From assembly GCA_943329075.2 (NCBI GenBank), contig CALQCM020000001.1:106668-170667 (forward strand): 64,000 nucleotides of DNA, in the 5' to 3' direction. Made by a program: the position numbers and the translations under genes. Below, one piece after another: positions 33,412-42,147 of the stretch. Within the stretch, counting starts at the first letter, position 1. Each line of letters starts with the position of its first letter. Origin of the DNA: Chitinophaga pinensis (GTDB lineage: Bacteria; Pseudomonadota; Gammaproteobacteria; Burkholderiales; SG8-41). A model generated the notes under the pieces. The model was not told where the DNA came from. It worked only from the letters and a program-made list of their open reading frames with translations, and did not search any database.

Positions 33412-34857
33412 ATGAACCAGACCGAAATCGATCCGCTGCAACAACACTCGATGGCAAGCCCGCTGTCGGCGATCGTAGCGCGCGCGCCGGTGAGCTGCCT
33501 GCCGGACGCGTCGTTGCGCTCGGCGCTGACCACCATGACGGAAATGAAAATTGGCTCAATGATCGTCGCCGGTACGGACGGCCGGCCGCTCGGTATCTTT
33601 ACGCTGCGCGACGTGCTGGTGCGGGTGGCGCTGCCCGCGCGCAACCTCGACGAACCGGTGTCGGCGGTGATGAGCGACGGCGTGTTCACGCTGCCGCCTC
33701 AGACGTCTGCCTACGAGGCCGCGCTGGCAATGGTCACGCGCAGCATCCGCCACGTCGTGGTGGTCGATCAGGGCAAACTGGTCGGCCTGGTGTCGGAAAA
33801 AGACCTGTTCAACCTGCAGCGGCTATCGCTGCATCAACTGCCGCACGCACTGCGCCACGCCGAATCACTGGCGACGCTGGAACTGCTGAGCGCCGACATC
33901 CGGCGGCTTGCCCACAACATGCTCGAGCGCGGCGTCGCCGCCGAGCAGCTTACCTACCTGATCGCGACGCTCAATGACCTGCTGACAATCCGCGTGATCG
34001 AGCTCGAGTTGCACGCCTCCGGACTTGCCGGCGTGCGGCTGTGCTGGCTCGCACTCGGCAGCGAGGGGCGTTTCGAGCAGACCCTCGTCACCGATCAGGA
34101 CAACGGCATCGTGTTCACCGCCGATGGCAACGCAGAGGCGGTACGCGCGCGCTTGCTGCCGTTCGCGCAACGCGTCAACGAAACGCTGGCGCGCTGCGGA
34201 TTCCCGCTGTGCAAGGGCGGCGTGATGGCAGGCAATCCGCAGTGGTGCCTGAGCGTCGACGAGTGGCGCCACCGCTTCGACCTCTGGATCGACAGCGGCA
34301 ATCCCGAGGCGTTGCTGCACTCGACTATTTTTTTCGACTTCCGCGGACTGCATGGCGACACCGAACTCGCCGACGAACTGCGCGGCTGGCTGCTCGGACG
34401 CACCGCCGCCAACGCACGCTTCCTGCACCAGCTGGCAGCCAACGCACTGCGCAACCAGGCGCCGCTCGGCTGGCTGCACGACTTCGTCACCGCCAGCGAC
34501 GCCAAACACCGCGACACGCTCGATCTCAAGATGAGCGGCGCCACGCTGTTCGCCGATGCAGCGCGCATTTACAGCCTCGCTCATGGCATCGCCCGCACCA
34601 ATACCGCGGCGCGCCTGAACGAATTCGGCGCGCGTCAGGGTTTGGCGGCACGCGAAGTCAAGGCGTGGACCGATGCGTTCGATTTCATCCAGATGCTGCG
34701 CATGCGCCATCAGCACCTGCAGAATGTGCAGGGCATGGCGATGGACAATCGCGTCAACCCCGCGGACCTCAATGCACTCGAGCGGCGCATTCTCAAGGAG
34801 GCGCTGCGCCAGGCGCGCGAGCTGCAACGGAGAATGGCTCTCGATTACGGCCTCTAG
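33412..34857 (+). CDS. CBS-pair / DUF294 nucleotidyltransferase-like protein
   Basis: A 481-residue cytoplasmic protein. Two CBS motifs occupy about residues 15-140 (IGSMIVAGTDGRPLGIFTLR and IRHVVVVDQGKLVGLVSEKD). A helical region is followed by a GlnD-like nucleotidyltransferase motif, LGSEGRFEQTLVTDQDNG (G216, S217, D228, D230), and a DUF294 C-terminal domain. Proteins of this type are believed to be regulators that bind adenosine nucleotides or modify a target. I choose the ATG at 33412; the frame also allows TTG at 33406. It is sandwiched between the exonuclease and the symporter genes. Confidence 0.87.
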   Translation: MNQTEIDPLQQHSMASPLSAIVARAPVSCLPDASLRSALTTMTEMKIGSMIVAGTDGRPLGIFTLRDVLVRVALPARNLDEPVSAVMSDGVFTLPPQTSAYEAALAMVTRSIRHVVVVDQGKLVGLVSEKDLFNLQRLSLHQLPHALRHAESLATLELLSADIRRLAHNMLERGVAAEQLTYLIATLNDLLTIRVIELELHASGLAGVRLCWLALGSEGRFEQTLVTDQDNGIVFTADGNAEAVRARLLPFAQRVNETLARCGFPLCKGGVMAGNPQWCLSVDEWRHRFDLWIDSGNPEALLHSTIFFDFRGLHGDTELADELRGWLLGRTAANARFLHQLAANALRNQAPLGWLHDFVTASDAKHRDTLDLKMSGATLFADAARIYSLAHGIARTNTAARLNEFGARQGLAAREVKAWTDAFDFIQMLRMRHQHLQNVQGMAMDNRVNPADLNALERRILKEALRQARELQRRMALDYGL

Positions 34858-35046
34858 GCAGGCCCTGGAATTACTGCAATGCACCAATTCCATTAAACTT
34901 TTCTGCCACCCAACAGAGAGCGCGCGGCGAGAGATATTTCACATATGTGAGATATTCCACATATAATGGTTGTGCTCAAAAAATAATCAGAACGTCATAG
35001 AGTTCTGCGACATCGGGAAGTTCGATTCAACCTCAAGGAGGGGCGT
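34858..35046 (+). promoter_or_regulatory. Symporter promoter with palindromic operator
   Basis: A candidate promoter has -35 TTCACA at 34938-34943 and a perfect -10 TATAAT at 34962-34967, spacing 18. The palindrome TCACATATGTGA (34939-34950) covers the -35 end; it extends to 34934-34955 with one mismatch. Next to it TGTGAGATATTCCACA (34946-34961) is a CRP-like TGTGA-N6-YCACA site that abuts the -10. The ribosome site AAGGAGGGG at 35035-35043 serves the small subunit. A protein bound at the palindrome would block or steer initiation. Confidence 0.65.
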
Positions 35047-35313
35047 ATGGAGTTAACCGCAAAACACCACGAGTATTGGCACAAGAATCTGATTGTCACT
35101 GCCATCCTGCTGTTCATCTGGTTTCTGGTCACCTTTGTCGAAGGCTGGTTCGCGCGCGAGTTAAATACGATTTCCATACTCGGCTTCCCGCTCGGCTTTT
35201 ACATGTCCGCACAGGGTTCTCTGATCGTGTATGTCGCGTTGATCTGGTATTACCAGCATTTCATGAACAAACTCGATATTGAATACGGCGTGGAAGAAGG
35301 AGAAGACGAATGA
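35047..35313 (+). CDS. Sodium:solute symporter small subunit (DUF4212)
   Basis: An 88-residue membrane protein of the DUF4212 / TIGR03647 type. It starts MELTAKHHEYWHKNLIVTAI, has two membrane helices (about 15-33 and 47-67) and an acidic tail GVEEGEDE. Strong Shine-Dalgarno AAGGAGGGG lies four bases before the ATG. Its stop overlaps the next start (ATGA), so it is translated together with the large symporter subunit. Confidence 0.9.
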   Translation: MELTAKHHEYWHKNLIVTAILLFIWFLVTFVEGWFARELNTISILGFPLGFYMSAQGSLIVYVALIWYYQHFMNKLDIEYGVEEGEDE

Positions 35314-37373
35314 GCGAATCCGTGATGGGGCATAAGGCATTCAAAGCCCAACTGCAGAAATACTACACGTGGTATACCGGCGGCTTCCTCGCCTTCCTGT
35401 TCACGCTCGCAGTCGCCGAGCAGATGGGATTGTCGAAGCAGTGGATCGGTTACTGGTTCCTGTTCGCGACGATCGGCCTCTATGCCGGCATCGGCATCAT
35501 GAGCCGCACCGTCGATCCTGCCGAATATTATGTGGCGGGGCGACGCGTGCCGGCATTCTTCAACGGCATGGCGACGGGTGCGGACTGGATGAGCGCGGCA
35601 TCGTTCATCGGCATGGCCGGCACGCTGTATCTGTCCGGTTTCGACGGGCTGGCGTTCGTTATGGGCTGGACCGGCGGCTACTGCCTGGTTGCGTTTCTGC
35701 TCGCGCCGTACCTGCGCAAGTTCGGCCAGTTTACGATCCCCGATTTTCTCGGCGAACGTTACGGCGGCAACATCGTGCGCAGCATCGGCATATTCGCTGC
35801 GATCCTGTGCTCGTTTACCTACGTGGTGGCGCAGATTTACGGCGTCGGCCTGATCACCAGCCGCTTCACCGGGCTCGAGTTCGGCGTCGGCGTGTTCGTC
35901 GGTCTCGGCGGCATCCTGGTGTGCTCATTCCTCGGCGGCATGCGTGCGGTGACCTGGACTCAGGTCGCGCAGTACGTCATTCTGATCATCGCCTACCTGA
36001 CGCCGGTGGTGTGGCTGTCGTACAAATACACCGGCAACCCGATACCGCAAATCGCCTACGGCCAGGTACTGCAAAAAGTAACCGAGCGCGAGAAGATCCT
36101 CACCAACGATCCGAAAGAGATCGAAGTGCGCGGCATCTTCAAGGCACGCGCCGACGCCGCCACCGAAAACCTCAAGGACCCGGCGGCGGCTTATGCCAAA
36201 GGTAAGGGTGCGCTGGAACAGGACGTCGCCAAGCTGAAAACGGCCAACGCGCCGGCGGACCAGCTGGCTACGGCCGAAAAAGCGCTCGCTGCATACCCGA
36301 AGGACGAAGCGGCGGCCAAGGCGCAGTGGGGCAAGGACAAGGGGCTGGCCGCACGCGCGGCACCACCCAAACCGCATGCGACACCGTTCCCGGGCAAGGA
36401 TGAGGCCGCGCAGGATATCGCCCGGCGTAATTTCCTTGGCATCGTGTTCTGCATGATGATCGGCACCGCGGCGCTACCGCACATCCTGATGCGCTACTAC
36501 ACCACGCCCAGCGTGCGACAGGCGCGCCAGTCGGTGTTCTGGTCGTTGTTCTTCATCTTCCTGCTCTACTTCACGGCACCGGCGCTGGCCGTGCTGGCGA
36601 AATACGACGTCTACCATTTCCTGGTCGGCAGTACGTTCGCCGATCTGCCGGCATGGGCGGCGAACTGGTCGAAGGTCGATCCAACACTGCTATCGATCAC
36701 CGACGTCAACAAGGACGGCATCGTGCAGCTCGCCGAAATCCTGCTTGGCACCGATGTCATCGTGCTGGCAACGCCGGAAATCGCCGGCCTGCCCTACGTG
36801 GTGTCAGGGCTGGTGGCGGCCGGCGGTCTGGCGGCGGCACTGTCAACCGCAGACGGCCTGCTGCTGACCATCGCCAACGCGCTGTCGCACGACCTCTACT
36901 ACAAGATGATCGACCCGACTGCGACGACAACACGCCGTGTCTCGGTGTCGAAAGCCCTGTTGGTGGTAGTGGCGCTGGCCGCGGCCTACGTCACTTCGCT
37001 CAAACCAGGCGACATTCTGTTCCTGGTCGGCGCGGCGTTCTCGCTGGCGGCTTCGGCGTTCTTCCCGGCGCTGGTACTGGGTGTGTTCTGGCGGCGCGCC
37101 AATAAATGGGGGGCCATTATCGGCATGCTCACCGGACTCGGCGTTTGCATGTATTACATGGTAATCACCTACCCGTTCTTCGGCGGCGTGGCGGCGAATC
37201 AGTGGTTCAGCTTGAACCCGATCTCGGCTGGCGTCTTCGGCGTGCCGATCGGCATCATCACCATCATTGTGGTGAGCCTGCTGACACCCGAGCCGTCGAA
37301 AAAGGTGCAGGAACTCGTCGACCACGTGCGCTTCCCGCACTTGCGCGGCGACATCAATACGCAGGCAGCCTGA
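35310..37373 (+). CDS. Sodium:solute symporter large subunit (acetate-permease-like, VC_2705 subfamily)
   Basis: A 687-residue multi-helix transporter of the SSS family. Signature sequence includes YYVAGRRVPAFFNGMATGAD, TLYLSGFDGLAFVMGWTGGY and GAAFSLAASAFFPALVLGVF. It has two features beyond the core fold: a long polar, Ala/Lys-rich insert at about residues 242-372, and a short extra loop at 465-476 that reads DVNKDGIVQLAE, a textbook EF-hand calcium loop. The solute is probably a small monocarboxylate. It overlaps the small subunit by 4 nt and ends just before a strong terminator. Confidence 0.92.
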   Translation: MSESVMGHKAFKAQLQKYYTWYTGGFLAFLFTLAVAEQMGLSKQWIGYWFLFATIGLYAGIGIMSRTVDPAEYYVAGRRVPAFFNGMATGADWMSAASFIGMAGTLYLSGFDGLAFVMGWTGGYCLVAFLLAPYLRKFGQFTIPDFLGERYGGNIVRSIGIFAAILCSFTYVVAQIYGVGLITSRFTGLEFGVGVFVGLGGILVCSFLGGMRAVTWTQVAQYVILIIAYLTPVVWLSYKYTGNPIPQIAYGQVLQKVTEREKILTNDPKEIEVRGIFKARADAATENLKDPAAAYAKGKGALEQDVAKLKTANAPADQLATAEKALAAYPKDEAAAKAQWGKDKGLAARAAPPKPHATPFPGKDEAAQDIARRNFLGIVFCMMIGTAALPHILMRYYTTPSVRQARQSVFWSLFFIFLLYFTAPALAVLAKYDVYHFLVGSTFADLPAWAANWSKVDPTLLSITDVNKDGIVQLAEILLGTDVIVLATPEIAGLPYVVSGLVAAGGLAAALSTADGLLLTIANALSHDLYYKMIDPTATTTRRVSVSKALLVVVALAAAYVTSLKPGDILFLVGAAFSLAASAFFPALVLGVFWRRANKWGAIIGMLTGLGVCMYYMVITYPFFGGVAANQWFSLNPISAGVFGVPIGIITIIVVSLLTPEPSKKVQELVDHVRFPHLRGDINTQAA

Positions 37374-37400
37374 GTCCAGGCTTCATCCGTTGCAGGAACA

Positions 37401-37430
37401 AGGCCCGCTCTGGCGGGCTTTGTTTTTTTT
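37401..37430 (+). terminator. Intrinsic terminator after symporter operon
   Basis: GCCCGC (37403-37408) pairs with GCGGGC (37413-37418) around a TCTG loop, and a T-rich tail follows (37419-37430). This is the clearest intrinsic terminator in the window and ends the symporter transcript. Confidence 0.9.
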
Positions 37431-37462
37431 GGGAGCACACCACTTTGCTCGGATCCACCGGC

Positions 37463-38053
37463 ATGAAACTTAACCCTTGGTGGCTTTACCACCGTGCGCG
37501 CCTGTTTGCCCTGTTCAAACGCAACGAACAGGCCGCAAGCGATCTGCGCGAAGTGTTGCGCTTGGATCCCTCCAGCGTGCGCGCCGCCAGCCTGCTGGGA
37601 TTTGTCTACGCGACACTCGGCCGCCGCGAACTCGCCGTCGAGCAGTTCAAGAACGCCCTCAAACTCGATCCCGACAATGCCGTGCTGCTGTTCGACCTCG
37701 GCTACATTTATCATATGCAAAAGGATTATGAGCAGGCGATCGCGGCGTTCCAGAACGCTTTGCGACACGATCAGAAAATCGACCGCGCCTGGTACGGCTT
37801 GGGACTCGCACTGTCGTCACTGGGCCGCCACAAGGAATCGGCCGAAGCGTTTGATCGTGCAGCCTCCCTGCAGCCGATGAACGGGCACGCCTGGTACGAG
37901 TTGGGCATGGCTTATCACACACTCAATCGCCGCGACAAACTCGCGGAAGTCACCGCGCATTTGAACCGGTTCGACCCCAAAATGGCCCTGCATCTGGCCA
38001 AGGCCACGGAAGACCCCGTCGCTACGCCGCCGGGCGTGGCGGCAAGGCGCTAG
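37463..38053 (+). CDS. Tetratricopeptide-repeat protein
   Basis: A 196-residue protein made of TPR units. Repeats are seen at SDLREVLRLDPSSVRAASLL, FVYATLGRRELAVEQFKNAL, YIYHMQKDYEQAIAAFQNAL and GLALSSLGRHKESAEAFDRA. There is no signal peptide; the first residues MKLNPWWLYHRARLFALFKR are basic and hydrophobic and could be membrane-associated. The frame continues upstream inside the symporter tail, but the start is placed at 37463, after the terminator. Probably a scaffold protein; partners unknown. The next gene follows by 2 nt. Confidence 0.78.
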   Translation: MKLNPWWLYHRARLFALFKRNEQAASDLREVLRLDPSSVRAASLLGFVYATLGRRELAVEQFKNALKLDPDNAVLLFDLGYIYHMQKDYEQAIAAFQNALRHDQKIDRAWYGLGLALSSLGRHKESAEAFDRAASLQPMNGHAWYELGMAYHTLNRRDKLAEVTAHLNRFDPKMALHLAKATEDPVATPPGVAARR

Positions 38054-38055
38054 AC

Positions 38056-38349
38056 ATGTACGAACTGGTGATTATTCTGAAGGGTCTCAACGAGGTCGCA
38101 TTGATGGCTTTGCTCGGCCAGGGCGCACTCTTCATTCTGGCCGGCGCCCGGCGCGACGGTAACGTCGTCTATGCCATGCTGAAGACGGTCACCTCGCCGA
38201 TCATGAAGGCCACGCGCTGGATCGCGCCGCGCTTCGTCATCGACCAGCACATCGGCTTTCTTGCGCTGTTTTTCCTGCTGGTGTTAGAAGCGGTGCTGAT
38301 CATCGTCAAGATCAGGCTCTATCTCGCCGCTGCGGCGGCAGCCGGGTAG
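38056..38349 (+). CDS. Small membrane protein of unknown function
   Basis: A 97-residue protein with two hydrophobic helices (about 5-30 and 69-92) separated by a basic loop. It starts 2 nt after the TPR protein, so they probably form one operon. I recognise no family motif and propose no function. Confidence 0.65.
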   Translation: MYELVIILKGLNEVALMALLGQGALFILAGARRDGNVVYAMLKTVTSPIMKATRWIAPRFVIDQHIGFLALFFLLVLEAVLIIVKIRLYLAAAAAAG

Positions 38350-38360
38350 AGTGCCGCGAT

Positions 38361-39347
38361 CTACGCGGCGGGATTCTGTCGCGATCCCGCCGCGGCACGC
38401 AGTAAACGATCGTTGACCGCCGCCCATTCGATTTTCTGCGGCGGCTGCTCGACCAGAATGGCGTCGCAGCCGGCGGCATCGAGCGCGCGCAGACTGGCAT
38501 AGAGATCGTGCGCATAACGCGCCGCATCCGCCGGTGCCGCCAGCCATGACAATCCGTCGAGCAGGGGCTGGCGCGCGCTCATCGCCAGCACGGCGACACG
38601 CTTGCCCTGCTGCGACAAGTTAGCGGCAAGTTCAAGCAGCAGATCGGCTTCAAGCAACAGCAGGGTGGTCGCCGGCGCGTAGTGCGCGGCGAGTGCGCCC
38701 GGCACACGCGGCGCGTCGGGGCGCGGCGCTGCAAGGGCAATGCCAGCGGCATTTTCGATTTCCCGCACTGAAATATGCCCGGGCCGCAGCAGCACCGGCT
38801 GTTCGCCGCGTGCATCGACGATGGTCGACTCGATGCCGATCTCGCTGGCGCCGCCATCGAGCACGTAGTCGACGCGATCACCGAGTTCTTCCGCGACGTG
38901 CTGCGCCGTCGTCGTGCTGATGCGGCCGAAGCGGTTGGCCGAGGGCGCGGCAATGCCGCCCCCAAAGGCTTTGAGCAAGGCCTGCGCGACGGGGTGCGCG
39001 GGCACGCGCAAACCGACGCTGTCCTGCCCGCCCGTAACGAGATCGCTGACAGCCGCCGCGCGGCGCAGGATCAGCGTCAGCGGACCGGGTGAGAATTTCC
39101 GCGCGAGTTTTTGCGCCAGTGGCGTGACGTCGTCGGACCAGTCTTGCAGTTGCGCGACATCCGCGAGATGCACGATAAGCGGGTGATCGGCCGGCCGGCC
39201 CTTCGCGACGAAGATGCGTCCGACCGCTTGCGCGTTGCCGGCGTCGCCGCCAAGACCGTATACGGTTTCCGTCGGAAAGGCGACGAGGCCGCCGCGCCTG
39301 AGCACCGTTACCGCATGCGCAATGTCGCGCCCGATTTCAACCGTCAT
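38361..39347 (-). CDS. sua5: L-threonylcarbamoyladenylate synthase, Sua5-type (YrdC plus C-terminal domain)
   Basis: The enzyme makes threonylcarbamoyl-AMP for the t6A modification of tRNA. The 328-residue protein has the YrdC core with LVAFPTETVYGLGGDAGNAQ and FVAKGRPADHPLIVHL, then LRVPAHPVAQALLKAFGGGI, followed by the Sua5 C-terminal domain (RVPGALAAHYAPATTLLLLE). Start at 39347 matches family N-termini; a longer frame to 39476 runs into the deaminase gene. The end lies 12 nt from the convergent small membrane protein gene. Confidence 0.9.
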   Translation of the reverse strand: MTVEIGRDIAHAVTVLRRGGLVAFPTETVYGLGGDAGNAQAVGRIFVAKGRPADHPLIVHLADVAQLQDWSDDVTPLAQKLARKFSPGPLTLILRRAAAVSDLVTGGQDSVGLRVPAHPVAQALLKAFGGGIAAPSANRFGRISTTTAQHVAEELGDRVDYVLDGGASEIGIESTIVDARGEQPVLLRPGHISVREIENAAGIALAAPRPDAPRVPGALAAHYAPATTLLLLEADLLLELAANLSQQGKRVAVLAMSARQPLLDGLSWLAAPADAARYAHDLYASLRALDAAGCDAILVEQPPQKIEWAAVNDRLLRAAAGSRQNPAA

Positions 39348-39363
39348 GAAATGCGGCGCCGCC

Positions 39364-40539
39364 TCAGGCCGCGGCGACCGGCTTGAACTGCTTGGCGAGC
39401 GCGAGGCCTTGCCGCTGGTACGAAGAACCGATGCCGCCGCCGTAAATTTTTTCCGGCACGCCCAACAGGCGGTCATAGATCAGACGGCCGACATCCTGAC
39501 CGTGTTCGATCAGGAAGGGCACGTCGTGGGAACGCACTTCGAGCACGGCGCGCGTGCCAGCAATATCGTTTTCGCCGTAACCGAAGCCCGGATCGAAAAA
39601 GCCGGCGTAGTGAATGCGGAACTCGCCGACCGACGGATCGTACGGCACCATCGACGCGGCGTAATTCGGCGGCACGCGGATCAGTTCGCGCGAAGCCAGA
39701 ATGTAGAAGTCGTCCGGATTGAGCACCAGCCCGCGTGACGGCGTGCGCGTGATCGGCTCCCAGAATTCGAGCGTGTCGTAGTAGGCAATTTTGGAGAGAT
39801 CCACCAGCGGCGCATGGTTCTTGGCGCGGTAACCGACAATGCCGCTGGCGGCGCTGCCCTCGAGATCAACTGAAATCCACAGCCCGTCCTTGATCACCGC
39901 CGCCTGCGGGCCATCGGACTCGAGATAGACCAGCGGTTCGCTCTGGTCGAGCAACCCCAGTTTGGTGTCCGACGGCGGCGGATTGCCGCGCACGAAACGG
40001 ATCTGGTTCAGGCGCGCGCCCTGCTGCAAAAGAATGCTGAACGTGCGCGGCACCACTTCGAGGTACAGCTTGCCGCGGTAACCTTCGCGCACGCCTTCGA
40101 ACTCATTGCCGTTGTCGGTGATCAGACGCGTAAAAATATCGAGGCGACCGGTGGTGCTTTTCGGATTGGCCTTGCCGGCAATACCTGCCGGCAGTTTCAG
40201 CTCTTCCATCAGTTCGACGATATAGACGCAGCCTTTTTCGAGCACCGTCGGCGTGGACAGGTCGATCTCGTGCATTTTAAGCCGCTCGATCTTCGACGCC
40301 ACCGTCGCGCTGCCCGGCAAAAAGCTCGCGCGCACGCGCCACGCCTTCGGGCCGAGACGCAAATCGAGGCTGGCCGGCTGCACCTGCGCGCGCTCGATGG
40401 TCGCTGCCGCGTTGATGCGCCCGCCGTCGATCAGGCGGCAGATTTCCTGGTACGGCAGGATGCCGGTGGTGGCTTCCGCGGTGTACGGCTTGAGGTCTTT
40501 CTCAAGCTCGGGAAACAATGCGCCGATGTCGCGTTTCAT
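39364..40539 (-). CDS. 2'-deoxycytidine 5'-triphosphate deaminase (long DCD form)
   Basis: A 391-residue protein of the long, double-domain dCTP deaminase type (PF06559) rather than the short Dcd. Family sequence includes VQPASLDLRLGPKAWRVRAS, KANPKSTTGRLDIFTRLITD and GYRGKLYLEVVPRTFSILLQ in the first half, and a repeat of the fold (IHYAGFFDPGFGYGENDIAG) in the second. It would convert dCTP to dUTP. The sua5 coding frame overlaps its 3' end in a different frame only if sua5 were started upstream of 39347. Confidence 0.87.
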   Translation of the reverse strand: MKRDIGALFPELEKDLKPYTAEATTGILPYQEICRLIDGGRINAAATIERAQVQPASLDLRLGPKAWRVRASFLPGSATVASKIERLKMHEIDLSTPTVLEKGCVYIVELMEELKLPAGIAGKANPKSTTGRLDIFTRLITDNGNEFEGVREGYRGKLYLEVVPRTFSILLQQGARLNQIRFVRGNPPPSDTKLGLLDQSEPLVYLESDGPQAAVIKDGLWISVDLEGSAASGIVGYRAKNHAPLVDLSKIAYYDTLEFWEPITRTPSRGLVLNPDDFYILASRELIRVPPNYAASMVPYDPSVGEFRIHYAGFFDPGFGYGENDIAGTRAVLEVRSHDVPFLIEHGQDVGRLIYDRLLGVPEKIYGGGIGSSYQRQGLALAKQFKPVAAA

Positions 40540-40555
40540 GACGGGCGCCCGCGCT

Positions 40556-41440
40556 TCATTGGCTCAGCAGTGTGAGGACTTCGCGATATTTCGCCGCGGT
40601 CCTGGCCAGCACTTCGGCCGGCACTTTCGGCGCCGGCGGCTTTTTGTTCCACGCTTGCGTTTCCAGCCAGTCGCGCACGATCTGTTTGTCGAACGACGGC
40701 GGGCTGATGCCGGTGCGGTACTCGGCCGCCGGCCAGAAACGCGACGAATCCGGCGTGAGGATTTCATCGATCAGATGCAGTTTGCCGGCGGCGTCGAGAC
40801 CGAATTCGAATTTTGTATCGGCGATGATGATGCCGCGCGTCGCCGCAAAGGCGGCGGCCTCGCTGTAGAGCTGGACCGACACATCGCGCACTTTCGCCGC
40901 CATTTCGGCGCCGACAATCTTCGCGGCCTCTTCGAACGAAATGTTTTCATCGTGCTCACCGGCCGGCGCCTTGGTCGCCGGCGTGAAGATGACTTGCGGC
41001 AGCTTCTCGGCTTCTTGCAAACCGGCCGGCAGCTCGATACCGCAGACCTTGCCGGTCTTCTGATAATCCTTCCAGCCCGAACCGATGATGTAACCGCGCA
41101 CCACCGCTTCAATCATCAGCGGCTTGAACTTGTGCACGACCATGGCGCGACCGGCAACCTGCTCACGTTCGTTCGCTGCCACCACCGTTTCCGGCGCGAT
41201 GCCGGTGAGATGGTTCGGAATCACATGACCGAGTTTCTTGAACCAGTAATACGACATTTCGGTGAGCACTGCGCCCTTGCCCGGAATCGGTTCAGACAGA
41301 ATCACGTCGAACGCCGACAGGCGGTCGGTCTGCACCACCAGCAGCTTGTCGTCGCCGACGGCATAGAGGTCGCGCACCTTGCCGCGATGCAGGAAGGGCA
41401 GGCTTTTCAGATTGGTTTCGAGAATTGCGTCGTTAGCCAC
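40556..41440 (-). CDS. purC: Phosphoribosylaminoimidazole-succinocarboxamide synthase (SAICAR synthase)
   Basis: A 294-residue purine-synthesis enzyme (step 8, CAIR plus aspartate). It has [60 protein letters not shown] and [20 protein letters not shown], all standard. The start codon is GTG at 41440 with AGGA upstream. It is the usual partner of purE, which lies 51 nt upstream on the same strand. Confidence 0.95.
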   Translation of the reverse strand: MANDAILETNLKSLPFLHRGKVRDLYAVGDDKLLVVQTDRLSAFDVILSEPIPGKGAVLTEMSYYWFKKLGHVIPNHLTGIAPETVVAANEREQVAGRAMVVHKFKPLMIEAVVRGYIIGSGWKDYQKTGKVCGIELPAGLQEAEKLPQVIFTPATKAPAGEHDENISFEEAAKIVGAEMAAKVRDVSVQLYSEAAAFAATRGIIIADTKFEFGLDAAGKLHLIDEILTPDSSRFWPAAEYRTGISPPSFDKQIVRDWLETQAWNKKPPAPKVPAEVLARTAAKYREVLTLLSQ

Positions 41441-41491
41441 GGTTCGTGTCCTCGCGGAGAATTAAATGCGGTTGAACTGCAACAGCGCCGT

Positions 41492-41980
41492 TTAATCGGG
41501 CAGTTTGGCGTTCTTGACCGCTTCGGTCTGTTGGCGACGGAAAGCGGCGAGTTTGTCGGCGACCGCCTTGTCGCCCAGTGCCAGCATCGCCACTGCGAAG
41601 AGGCCGGCGTTGGCCGAACCGGCGTCACCGATGGCAAAGGTCGCCACCGGAATGCCTTTGGGCATCTGCACCATCGAGAGCAGCGAATCGAGGCCCTGCA
41701 GATGTTTCGACGGCATCGGTACCGCCAGCACCGGCAACTGCGTTTTTGCCGCCACCACGCCGGCCAGATGCGCGGCACCGCCGGCGCCCGCGATGAAACA
41801 TTGCACGCCGTTCTTCTCGCATTCTTCAATCCACTCAAACAGCAGATCCGGCGAGCGATGCGCCGAGAGTGCGCGCGCGTCATAGCTGACGCCAAAATCC
41901 TTGAGTTGCTGGGCGGCGTGTTTCATCACATCCCAGTCGCTGGTGCTGCCCATGACGATACCGACAGAAATCTTGCTCAC
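41492..41980 (-). CDS. purE: 5-(carboxyamino)imidazole ribonucleotide mutase
   Basis: A 162-residue PurE, class I. VGIVMGSTSDWDVMKHAAQQ, ALSAHRSPDLLFEW and AGAGGAAHLAGVVAAKTQLP are the family motifs; the catalytic His is in SAHRSPD. It converts N5-CAIR to CAIR. The start codon is GTG at 41980 with GGAGA upstream. It precedes purC on the same strand and is divergent from rfbC. Confidence 0.95.
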   Translation of the reverse strand: MSKISVGIVMGSTSDWDVMKHAAQQLKDFGVSYDARALSAHRSPDLLFEWIEECEKNGVQCFIAGAGGAAHLAGVVAAKTQLPVLAVPMPSKHLQGLDSLLSMVQMPKGIPVATFAIGDAGSANAGLFAVAMLALGDKAVADKLAAFRRQQTEAVKNAKLPD

Positions 41981-42147
41981 GACGCGTTTTCTCCGGGGCG
42001 GGTTGTAGAGCGGCCATTTTAACGTATCTGTTCAGGCAAGCCATAATCGTGATTGCTGAATTTCCACATCGCGCGACAGGTGTGCACTCTTGTCAGGGGT
42101 GCCGCTAACACCTATGCTGCGAATTCTCAAACTTTGCATCGCCAACA
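41981..42147. promoter_or_regulatory. Divergent intergenic region (purE / rfbC)
   Basis: This 167-bp space holds the promoters for the purEC pair and for rfbCD. It is somewhat richer in A/T than the genes on either side. I see no hexamer pair or purine-operator palindrome convincing enough to place. Confidence 0.4.

Noticed and set aside
37106..38053. A longer TPR protein starting inside the symporter gene
   Set aside because: The first part is out of frame with the symporter and crosses the strong terminator at 37401-37430; TPR-type sequence begins only after 37463.
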